Made by a program: the position numbers and the translations under genes. A stretch of 64,000 nt of DNA from Dactylorhiza incarnata (Eukaryota; Streptophyta; Magnoliopsida; Asparagales; Orchidaceae): positions 5,394,001 through 5,458,000 of the forward strand of contig JAWHQI010000013.1 in the NCBI GenBank assembly GCA_033032865.1. The letters are read 5' to 3'. The notes below the pieces were generated by a model. That model had not been told where the DNA came from. It saw only the letters and a list, made by a program, of their open reading frames with translations, and searched no databases. Shown one piece after another: positions 22,580 through 31,661 of the stretch. The stretch's first letter is position 1. Every line of letters begins with the position of its first letter.

Positions 22580-24711
22580 AATTAAACATTAGTGTAGACC
22601 CTCTCAGGCGGGGGTCTCTTTCTTCTATCATCATATGAAGACATGAAAGAATGAGATGGTCTTCCATTGTTCCCCCTTAGGTGAAGAAGTGCTGCATTAT
22701 TATGCCAACAATGTTTGACAATATGTCCTAGTTTAGAGCTGCAAAAACATCTAGGAATAGAAGTAGAAAGAGGTTTTGAGGTTTGGTAATTTTGTGCAGA
22801 AAATATGCATCGAGAAGAAGTTGACGCATTTTTTGAGTTGCGTCGAATGGAATTCGATGTACCTGCATAGTCCCGTCGATAGTCATTCGCAACATGGTAT
22901 TGGTTGCGTTGAGTGTAATTCGATGCACCCACATAGTTGCTTCAAAATGATGTCGATGCATATGATGGATTCCGTCGAGTTGCATACGACGCATTCTTAA
23001 AATTGCGTTGAGTTCTATTCGACGTATGATTCTTATCATTAAGATTTTCAATTGATTTTTCTAAGGAATGTTTGCCTAAGATTCTTGGTTGATCGCTAAT
23101 GTTTACACTATTAAATATGGTGATTTATTAGGGTTATTATTATTATGATCTTCACATGATTCTAAAATATTATTAGGTCTAGACCTATATGATGATACAG
23201 GTTTTTTCCAAGCGTGTTTACTAGGGATCTGGGTGCTAGTGGATGGTTGTGATTCCTGATCAAGATAATCAAATCTCTTGGAGAAATTTTGTGATATATC
23301 TTTGATCTTTTCACTCCTTCCATTTAGGGAGTCCTCAAAGGCTTTTGCCTTTGAGAGTTCTTTCTTTAGGTCTGAATTTTCTATATCTAATAAGTATATT
23401 TATTTTTCTTTTATAAATAATTCACCTCTTAGAGCATAATTGACTGTGAATAAACATTCTTGCCTAAGGTCTTCTAGTTCTGTTCTGATAATATTAAGTT
23501 CCTTTTGGTTGTTAAAGTAGTCTTGACAAAATTCCTTGAAACATTCCTTAAAATCTTCTGAAGAAAAGTCAAAGTCTTCAAAGATGCTTACCTTAGTTTC
23601 ATCAGTGGAATTTTCCAGATCCATTAAGCAGGCTTCTTATGGTCCACCTTCTTTATCATCATCAGATGAGGAGGAGCTTGATTCAGAGTTTGAATCACTC
23701 CAGATTTCAGCAATGAAACCTTTCCTCTCTTCTTGTCCTTCCTCCTGAAGGATTGCTTCTTGAGCTCCTTCCTCTGCTTAATGTTCTTGTTCTTTTCTTC
23801 CTCAAGACATTCAGTAGAGAGGTGTCCTGCTTTTCTACAAGAGAAATAGATAATCTCCTGTTTAGGAGTTTTGTCATACCTTGGTTTGCTGGAACTCCTT
23901 TCTTTTCTTCTGGAGTCCTCTGATCTAACCCACATTTTGAATCTCTTTGCCAAGAGATTGAACATCTCTTCTTCAGTGGTGGAGGACTCTGCTTCAGCAG
24001 TCTTTATTGTAAGAGTCCTTTCTTTAGGAGTAGATATTCTCTCCTGAACCTCTGACTCAGCCCTGCTTTTCAGTAGGAGCTAATAGGACTTGAGATGTCC
24101 CAGCAGAGCATCAGTTGAAATTTCTCTGAGGCATCTAGAATCTCTAATAGCCCAGATTCTAGAGTCCCATGTGCTTGGGAAGCACATGAGGAGCTTGTCA
24201 TTAATTTTTGTCAGGGAAATTTCTTTGTCAAGACCTCTCAGCTCATTTATGATGAGAGGCTGAATCTGTCATACATTTCTGTTATGCTTTCTTCATCCTT
24301 TTTATTGAAGTTCTCATATTGGGATATGAGAAGTGACTTTTTGTCCTTCCTTTCATCTGAGCTCCCCTCAACTAGTCTAGTAAAAGATTCCCAGATCTTC
24401 TTGGCAGAGTTGCAATCAACAACTTTTTGGAATATGTCATCAGACATGGTTGAGACCAGAATGTTCATGGCCTTGGCATCACATGCCTTGACCTTCTTCT
24501 CATCATCAGTTCATTCTGCTCTGGGGACTAAAGTTTGTATGACCTTTCCACTAGTGTTTTTCCTTATTGGGACTGGAGGACCTGTGAGGATGACAATGAA
24601 AATTTCCTCATCAATTGAATTCATATACAGTTTTATTCTAGCCTTCCAGAGTGTTAACTTATTCAAGTTACACACTGGAGGTCTTATTGAGGCATAATCC
24701 TTAGAACTCAT
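22580..24711 (-). pseudogene. gag: Copia C gag
   Basis: Start MSSKDYASIRPPVCNLNKL. Capsid region: LWKARIKLYMNSIDEEI, NSAKKIWESFTRLVEGSSDE, LLISQYENF, YDRFS; stops and shifts near 24511 and 24250. First knuckle reads YFSCRKAGHLSTEC (first Cys lost). A coiled coil (23400-23620) and an Asn/Arg/Ser repeat region (22800-23030; units like TRRNPSYAS, IRRNSKNAS) follow. Second knuckle CFCSSKLGHIVKHC has lost its second Cys. Both knuckles being damaged implies decay. Confidence 0.85.
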
Positions 24712-24796
24712 TTTCCTTATAAAATATATTTGAAATAAAAAGATAAGAGTCGGGGGTATTTTTGATCAAGGTGTTAACCTTTTAATGGTCAACCTC

Positions 24797-24808
24797 CCTC
24801 TGATACCA
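24797..24808 (-). other. primer binding site of Copia C
   Basis: TGGTATCAGAGG on the minus strand, two bases from the LTR edge, complementary to the initiator tRNA-Met 3' end. Confidence 0.93.
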
Positions 24809-24810
24809 AT

Positions 24811-26519
24811 TGAAAGTGCACATTGTGCCTCTGAGAATCCTCTAGAGGGGGGTGAATAGAGATTTAAAATATTTCTATCCTAATTGTGTAAACAATAAAA
24901 CACACTAAGGAGTTATGTTCAAACAAAATCACAGGCCGAATAATATAGTGCAGGAAATAAAATGCTGAAGAAAAGAATTGGGACAACACAAAAAATAACA
25001 ACACGAACACAAGAGATTTTATAGAGGTTCCCCTAAATCTGGGTAGTCCTCTCTTCTACCACCTAGTAGGAATGCACCACCTATGCCTGAATCTTTTGAT
25101 AAGGAGACTCTTGAACCAAAGATCATTTAATAAGGAGATCTTGAACCAGAGATCTTTTGATAAGGAGATCTTGAACCAAAGATCTTTTGATAAGGAGATC
25201 TTGAACCACAGATATTTTGGTAAGGAGAACTTGAACCAACTAAATCCTTTGAAAGAGGGATTCTAAAAACTTTTTTACAGGTGAAGAGAAAATGGAGGAA
25301 GTGAAAGAAAGATGGAGAATTCTGTTCTCAGAATTCTGTGAAGCCTTGTGCTTCCAATTTCTCTTTTCTAGATCTTGTGAATAATCAATGCTTGCTTTTG
25401 ATTGAGATGTTTTGTAAGGATTATGATGCTTCAGATCCTATCTGTTTTCTTCAATTCAAAACTATTTGCTGCATAGTAGTGATCAGAAGCAGCCTTTGTT
25501 CTTCTGATCTGAGAGAGAGAGAGAGCAGATCTTCTGTTTTTCTTTTCCTTTAGGGTTCCAAAAGGAAGAAGAAGAAGAAGGCAACCCTAAATGACAGCCG
25601 TGAGAAATTGTAATAAGTGTTGCGTGTTTCTCTCTGCAATCTTCTTATTTATTGTCCCTCTATTTGGTTTGAATTCCTTTCCTCTTCTAGAATGTCCTGA
25701 AAAGGCAAATCATTGGACAATAGCTCTTCCTTTCCTCTTTTAATTCTCGACCCTTCCACCAACTGTAATGTCCCATTCCAAGAAACCTTTTTTGTCTTCT
25801 TGAATGCTCCATTCCATTTGAGGCAATAAGTGAGTCGTTGGAGAACGGTCTTGAGCACTGTGGGCCATGAGAGAGAGAGATTCAAAATGACAGCTGAAAA
25901 GGTTTCCTTTTTAGACTGTATTTGACGTAGCGACGAGTTCTCTTTCTCTCTTATCGATGCACCTTCGATTTCTTGTAAGAGAAGCTTCGAATTCATCTTG
26001 ATCTGATTGAAATTTGCTTGTCGACGTTGCGTCAAAACCTTATCGACGTAATTGTCGAGTTGAAGGCTTGACTCAGAACCTTATTATCTGCGTCGAAATG
26101 TAGTTGACGTTGCGTCGACTTTAGATGGCTTCGATAAATACTTTCTTCTGCGTTGAGTTGATGTAGAAGCTGCGTCGACTTCTCATGATACTTCGACATG
26201 ACCATGGCCTCTACATTGATATCCTTTTGACATAACGTTGAGTTGAATTACTTTGACAGAAGGTTGAGTTGCTTGGACTTCTAGTCTTAGTAGCATTGAC
26301 ATCCATTCGATGTTGTGTCGATTTCTATTCGACGCAAAAGATAACTTAACCCAAATACTGCTTGTCTTGAACTTATCTTGTCACCCTAAGTTGAGAGAGA
26401 TATCCTAAGACATCTAATTACCACATTACCCTCACTATACAATGGGAAATTCAACCTAAGAGATAAAATCACTTTTTTAGATAATTTGTTAAGTTAAATC
26501 AAAAGAGTTTTTCCCAACA
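24811..26519 (-). repeat. 5' LTR of Copia C
   Basis: 1709 bp, TGAAAGTGCACATTG to CCCAACA on plus. It is the fuller LTR of the pair, with hairpin array 25054-25263, GA microsatellite near 25510, and CGTCGA motifs 25920-26340. GAAAG duplicate follows. Confidence 0.93.
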
Positions 26520-26524
26520 GAAAG

Positions 26525-27786
26525 CGAGACTTTAGCTCGCTTCGTGGATCGCTTCCAAAAAGAGATCCTCGGCATCAGGGATGTTGATCCCTCCCTTTAT
26601 ATGGTATCCCTAGTTAATGGCCTCCAGGAAGGCCCTCTCAAGTTCGAGGTCACCACTTGAGAGTCCAGCTCTTACCAGGAGATGATAAACATTGCCAACC
26701 GATTCATAGAGGGGGAAATCAGTTACCCCAATTATGTATTAAATCTAACATCAAGAACCAACCAGAGAGGCTCTGTTGGCTCCTTCACTGCTCCTCAACA
26801 GCTGACGAGGCCTCCTCGCTAAGTGTTCTAACCTCCTGCACAAAGAGGAAGGAACTTCTATCACCACCGTCCATATCAAGGTCACCAACAGTTCCAACAG
26901 AAAAGACCTCTACTGCCCACCCCGGTCACTCCATCTCTCCAACCGACATCGATCAACCAGGTCAAGTTTTGTCCACTGCCTCTTCTAGATCTATCACAAC
27001 ATCCCTTCAACAATTCTCAAGAGTCCTTTACCAATCTCAACTTATCAATGAGCGAGGTCGTTCAAGTTCTCCTAAAGCAACCTTTCTACAAAAGGCATGC
27101 TCCTCTGCAATCTGATCCAAAATCCAAGAACCTCTCTCTTTACTGTGAACATCTAGGGTGAGGGCACTTAAAAGAAAATTACTGAGCTCTCCGCATCCTG
27201 GTGGAGAAGCTTCTAAAATATGGGAAGTTTCAGGACTTAGTCCTAAAAGGCGATTCTGCAAAGGCTTCAACCACTAAAAGCAAAGAAGTAGCAGAAGCTC
27301 GCTGGGAGTGCGAAGAGGTAGATGATGTTGGCCTCCTTGCCAATGTCGGTTATCAAAATGAATGCATAGAAGTTAATGATAAGGGTGCCTTGGGCTACCT
27401 CTTTTGCATTCATGGAGAAGCAGGACTCGAATCTTCCCGAAAATCTAGTCTTTCAAGAGTTTACCGATCAGAGGTCGCTGCGACCTCCTCCTCAGCTCCT
27501 GTTAGGGGGATGGTCACCTTCGTGCCAGATGATCTACCTCCAACCGCCAATCCTTTTAATGATGTTGTTGTTATTAAGGTGATGATCGAGAACTATACAG
27601 TGGAAAGCATTCTGGTCGACACTGGAAGCTCAGTAAACCTCCTTTTCAAGCCAGTGTATGAGGCCCTAAAGACTAGAAAGACTCTCCTTTCCACTGAAGG
27701 GCCACTCTATGGCTTTTTTTGGAGAGAAGAAAGAGGTAAAAGAAAGTGTCACGCTCTCAGTAACACTCGGTAGAATCACAAAGTTG
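26525..27786 (+). pseudogene. Gypsy G gag C-terminus and protease
   Basis: Continues gag after Copia C: SETLARFVDRFQKEI, DPSLYMVSLVNGL, then a decayed Pro/Gln region and a former zinc-knuckle/dimer segment (YCEHLG, LLKYGKFQDLV near 27200). An aspartic protease follows from about 27560: VIKVMIENYTVESILVDTGSSVNLLF, with catalytic DTGSS. It stops at the insertion of Gypsy F. The 27201-27773 part is open for 190 codons; stops occur upstream near 26657, 26820 and 27161. Confidence 0.8.
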
Positions 27787-27960
27787 GTTCATGATAAGTT
27801 ATTTTTATATAACTTATTTTTGTATAAATCTTAGTAATTATTTAATATGAACTTTTCTTTTTTATGTCAATTTTAGCGTATAACTAGTTCTTTTATGAAA
27901 ATTGTTTCTAATTTAGCTTATTTGTATTTGAATTTTGGGACAAATTTAAAAAAAATTGCA

Positions 27961-28405
27961 TTACACGCCCTAGGTCACGCCCGTGACCAAGGGCGTGTAA
28001 TCATAAAACAAGTCCAGAGTTGATGCCACGTATTTGAGCTTGTCCACAGCAAGTCACGCCCGTGACCCAATGGTCACGCCCGTGACCAAGGGCGTGTAAA
28101 TTTAAAGTGATGTTCCCGGTGACGCTGTCGAATCGTGGAGTTGCCGTCGTGAAGTCAACTTGTCATGCCCGTGACCAATATTTCACGGCCGTGACATTCT
28201 TGTGTGATCCATGCATGTCATCGCGCTATAGTCAAGCCCACACAGCATTAAATGAAGTCGTCACAGGTCAGGCCCGTGACCCAAATGTCGTGGTCGTGAC
28301 TTGTCCCTTTTCGCCACGCCGTCACGCAAGACCCACACCGCTGTCAGAACTGACCTGTACAGTGGTTACACGCCCTTGGTCAAGCCTGTGATCGAGGGCG
28401 TGTAA
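27961..28405 (+). repeat. GTCACGCCCGTGAC palindrome cluster in Gypsy F LTR
   Basis: A near-perfect inverted repeat spans 27961-28000: arms of 19 bases (18 matching) around CC, outer TTACACGCCC, inner GGTCACG. The GTCACGCCCGTGAC core recurs near 28053 and 28073 and as variants near 28164, 28265 and 28285. The outer arms return at 28367-28405, bracketing the cluster. Confidence 0.8.
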
Positions 28406-28420
28406 CTTGAATTTTTTTTC

Positions 28421-28427
28421 TATAAAT
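28421..28427 (+). promoter_or_regulatory. TATA box of Gypsy F LTR
   Basis: TATAAAT after a T-run, directly downstream of the palindrome cluster. Confidence 0.6.
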
Positions 28428-29530
28428 TCAGAGGTTCTCCTTGAGTCCAGGTTGAAAATTTTGGAGAGGGGGAGGTGCTGCTAGAGCTGTTAGTGAGCTC
28501 TTTCATGTTTCCTTCATGTTTCTCTCTTTCTTCATGTCATGCAATGTTCTAGTTTTATTTCTATGCAATAGTCTAGTGTAAGCTTGTAGCATTAATTTTC
28601 CTAGCTTTGTAATCTTCTTTAAGGCTTGTAATAGTTTTTTTAATTCAATAAAAGTTGGCAAGTTTTTCTTCATTCTCTCTTTCCTACTTAGTAATTTTTC
28701 CTTCATGCAATTTTATTTTTCTTTCTTTTTTCCTTCCGCTATGATTAACTAATTCTCATTAGTGCTCGATCGAAATGATTTGAGGATGAGATAATCAAGT
28801 TATGATTTTCTAAGCTCTCTTTTTCCGTTTTTGTAAATACTTGAATTACCCTTGATTTTTAATTAGTGAGACCATATTTTCGATGCATGGTTTTCGCTTA
28901 GGTTTTCATACTTAGTTAGCCGAGAGGCTCAAAGTATGAATCGATTATTCAAGGGTAAAGAGAGTTGCGCGCACCCCTCGACAGAGGATGACGTAAATCT
29001 CCCGGATTGGAGTCAAATCCAATAGTGGGGTTCATAACGTAAAACAAGTCTTAGGTAATCAATTATAAGACGAGAGTTCGGTTGATTTTTCCTAAACTTT
29101 GTTGGGCATTAACCTCGAGAGAGACATGTTCAAGCTTCGGGAACCTCCACGGTCAAGTAGTTTAATTAAACGGAATTAGATTTATTTTTCCTTCACTTGA
29201 TTATCCTCACTCCAAGGTGATTTTAGATTGAGCACTAAGTTTTTTTTGCCATCGTTTAAACCCTTCTTTTAGTTTGCAAAATTGTCTCTTATTAGCTAAG
29301 TAAAGCAAATCCTCAAAATTTAGTAGATAAGATAATAGTGATTTTCCTCAAAGTTGAAGTACTCAATGCGCCCCGAGGAATACGACCTTGGTATTTCTAA
29401 ATATTCTATGTTATAGACGATAAGGTGCACTTGCCTTCATCGAATATAGTTTGGAAAACATCATCAATCTCTTCACTTTTCATATTTTCAAATCTTTAAG
29501 TAAGAAGTAGATTTCTACGTATCAAGTTTT

Positions 29531-29548
29531 TGGCATCGTTGTCAGGGA
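29531..29548 (+). other. primer binding site of Gypsy F (decayed)
   Basis: TGGCATCGTTGTCAGGGA, 6 bases after the LTR, resembles TGGCGCCGTTGCCGGGGA (tRNA-Asp type used by Athila-like elements), with differences mostly of the transition type expected from cytosine deamination. Confidence 0.7.
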
Positions 29549-29878
29549 CTCTGCGTAGATATTTTGAAAAGATGATAGCTAGTAATTTTATTGTGTTTCT
29601 TTATATTTTCATTTTACTTTTTCTAAATCCAAAAAAAATTCTTAAAGGTGTAATCAAAATCTTGTAAAGGGACGTTTGGGTTATCATCCCATCTCGCCTC
29701 CTAGTACCGGTGAGAACCCTTCACAGGGTATACCTCGGGAAGTCCAAGACTAACTTAATCTGCCTAAAAGAAAAAATATTTATTATAATCAAGTTTTCCT
29801 CTTTCTTTATTTTTAGTTTTATTATTCTCTCTTTTCTTTTTTTTTTCTCTTTCTTCTTTCCCTTTTTCCTTTTTAGTA

Positions 29879-30365
29879 TATGACCCGAGATAGCACTTCG
29901 AATATTCCTTTTGATCCAGAGATCGAGCAAACTCTTTTGCGGCACCGCCGTTCTCGTGATCAGGAAATACACTTATTATTCAAAGAGTAGATCGGGGACA
30001 CTAACACAACCAATATGGATCATAATCTTAATCCTCCTAATCCTAATACGCCAATTCCTAATGAGGCCGCACAACAGACCATGTCCTATTATGCGTGGCC
30101 GAATCTGGAAGGCACACAGTCAAGTACTGTTCGCCCCGCGGTGACGAACAATAACTTTGAGATTAAGTCCAGCATGATACAAATGGTACATCAATCAGTG
30201 ACCTTCGATGGTCAGCCAGACGAAGATCCAAACTGTCATATTTCTAATTTTTTCAAAATTTGTGGCACGTTTAAAATCAATGGCGTCACCGATGATGCCA
30301 TTCGATTACATCTTTTTCCTTTTTCTTTGCGGTATAGGGCCAAGAAGTGGTTGGGCTCACTTCCT
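29879..30365 (+). pseudogene. gag: Gypsy F gag, part 1
   Basis: MTRDSTSNIPFDPEIEQTLL and, after a TAG at 29986, MDHNLNPPNPNTPIPNEAA; then SSMIQMVHQSVTFDGQPDED and HISNFFKICGTFKINGVTDD, LFPFSLRYRAKKWLGSLP. This is the order of Athila-type gag. The frame breaks at the LINE-like insert and resumes at 31212. Confidence 0.82.
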
Positions 30366-31201
30366 TGAAAAGTGCATATGCATATAAAAGGAAAAGAAAG
30401 GGCAAGTACAGCGACTAGAAACTAAAGCATACCCTCCACATCGGATTGGACAAGATCAGCCAATTCCGAGGGGAGGGCGAGAGTAGAAACAAAAACAAAC
30501 TCGTCCCGAAGGGAAAATCTGGCACAAAAGTCAGCAACCCGGTTGGCCTCCCGCACCACATGCTGAAACCGCAGCTGGGTGAACCCGCAGAGGAAGGAGA
30601 AGTCCTCATCACCGTCTGGCGTCACGCTCCACCCGTCACGGCGAAGGCTCTCCGAATAGCTGTCCATGAGGGAATGACAGTCCCCCTCCACAATAGCCCC
30701 CCGGGCCTCAAGCAAGGCAGGTGTGAGAAGTGGCTCCAACGCCAGGAGGGCGGCCAGCTCAACTCCTCCAGGGTCCCAGTGCACCGTCTGCGAGCCCGCA
30801 GCGAAGAGGACGCACCCAGCTCATCCCGAGCAACCATGCCAAGCCCTGCGCAACCCGAGGAAAGAAGAGAACCGTCAACGTTGAGCTTTATCCATCCAGG
30901 AGGGGGGCACCAAAGAGGCGGTGTCGACAGCAGGTGAGGCTGGGTGGCACCCCAGTGTCCATGGAAGGAGAGAGCTCGCAGGAGGGAGAGGTTCACCACA
31001 ATGGTCGCCGCCATGACCGTGAAGGTAGCCACCTCCCGGTTGTGGACTTTGGCATTGCACCCGCGCCAAGCCTGGTAAACCGCATAGCAAAAGACCCGCG
31101 CCGGCTGAAGCGAGTGAGCGGAGGAAGAGGAGAGGAGCATCACCGCGCTCTCCCAGCTGGAAAAAGAGGGCAGGCAGTACCCCCAGCGACGAAGAGCCGC
31201 C
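30366..31201 (-). mobile_element. LINE-like insert (RNase H end), GC-rich
   Basis: 836 bp inserted in gag of Gypsy F, flanked by 10-bp duplicates CTCACTTCCT (30356-30365 and 31202-31211). The minus strand encodes the tail of a non-LTR-type polyprotein. No terminal inverted repeat is visible. A 5'-truncated L1-type insertion fits best, though no poly(A) is seen at its 3' end (left edge). GC content is clearly higher than the surroundings. Confidence 0.65.
30424..31200 (-). pseudogene. RNase H-like domain of LINE-type ORF
   Basis: Two overlapping minus frames join near 30780 by a frameshift. The upstream part has the VYQAWRGCNAKVHNRE linker typical between the RT zinc finger and RNase H. RNase H (RVT_3 type) follows: WIKLNVDGSL (first Asp), ELAALLALEPLL (Glu), EGDCHSLMD (Asp), REANRVADFCARF (last Asp). 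All four acidic positions are present across the frames. The stop is at 30422-30424. An orphan nuclear RNase H-like gene fragment is the alternative. Confidence 0.75.
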
Positions 31202-31211
31202 CTCACTTCCT

Positions 31212-31661
31212 AGGGAGTCCATCACTACATGGGCCGATATGGCAAAAAAAATTCTCACTAAATATTTCCCGCCTGCAAAGACCGCCAAATTACGAACAGA
31301 TATTGCATCATTTATGCAAATCAACTCGGAGACTCTCTATGATACATGGGAGCACTTCAAGGAGCTTTTGCGTAGATGCCCTCACCACGCACTTCCCACT
31401 TGGCAACAAGTGCAAATCTTTTATAATGGCTTGAATTTCCTAACTAAGCAAATGATTGATGCGGCTGTCGGGGGTACATTAAATAAAAAGACCCCGAAGG
31501 CCGCTCAAGAGCTTTTTGAGGAAATGGCCGTGGATTCTTATCAATGGAACTTGCCCCAAGCACGGCCTAATAAGCCCGTCAGAATTTTTGAAATAGACAC
31601 TACTTATAATTTGGCTTTACAAGTTGAGCGCTTAACAAAGCAAGTGGAGGAGATGTCTGTC
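31212..31661 (+). pseudogene. gag: Gypsy F gag, part 2
   Basis: Resumes with TWADMAKKILTKYFPPAKTAKL, then ETLYDTWEHFKELLRRCPHH, WQQVQIFYNGLN, MIDAAVGGTLNKKTP and EEMAVDSYQWN, a textbook Athila gag. It ends at [13 protein letters not shown], where sequence of Copia D begins. Confidence 0.87.

Larger units (their letters stand above)
15678..26519 (-). mobile_element. complete Copia element C (same family as B)
   Basis: Bounded by LTRs 15678-17138 and 24811-26519, flanked by GAAAG duplications (15673-15677 and 26520-26524), inserted in gag of Gypsy G. The minus strand shows primer site, gag, pol, extra ORF and polypurine tract, 10.8 kb in all. The LTRs differ by a deletion of about 250 bp. Damaged zinc knuckles, RT YVDD changed to YVYD and many stops show it is dead. 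Confidence 0.94.
14281..27786 (+). mobile_element. Ty3/Gypsy element G (Tat-like), fragmentary
   Basis: Gag and protease of a Tat/Retand-type Gypsy element are split by Copia C (15678-26519) and cut off at the protease by Gypsy F. Joining the pieces around C by the GAAAG duplication restores gag continuity. RT, RNase H and integrase are not in the window. The element has many TAG/TGA codons at former Trp/Gln positions, as expected for an old methylated copy. The left boundary is approximate. Confidence 0.8.
27792..29524 (+). repeat. 5' LTR of Gypsy F
   Basis: 1733 bp with matching TGATA/TATCA termini. The first third carries the palindrome cluster (27961-28405), then TATA (28421) and a possible polyadenylation motif AATAAAA (28647-28653). 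Confidence 0.82.
27792..31661 (+). mobile_element. Ty3/Gypsy element F (Athila-like), truncated
   Basis: 5' LTR 27792-29524 starts TGATAAGTTATT and ends ACGTATCA, with GTTCA before it (27787-27791). A decayed tRNA-Asp-type primer site and gag follow. Gag is interrupted by a LINE-like insert (30366-31201) and stops abruptly at 31661, where RNase H of Copia D begins in the opposite direction. PR, RT, IN and the 3' LTR are absent. Confidence 0.85.

Noticed and set aside
30424..31200. Bacterial contamination or misassembly of the GC-rich stretch.
   Set aside because: Perfect 10-bp target duplications and RNase H motifs of plant LINE type favour a real insertion.
30446..31434. Long plus-strand frames through the GC-rich insert (163 and 234 codons).
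   Set aside because: Open because of high GC; the minus strand carries the RNase H motifs.
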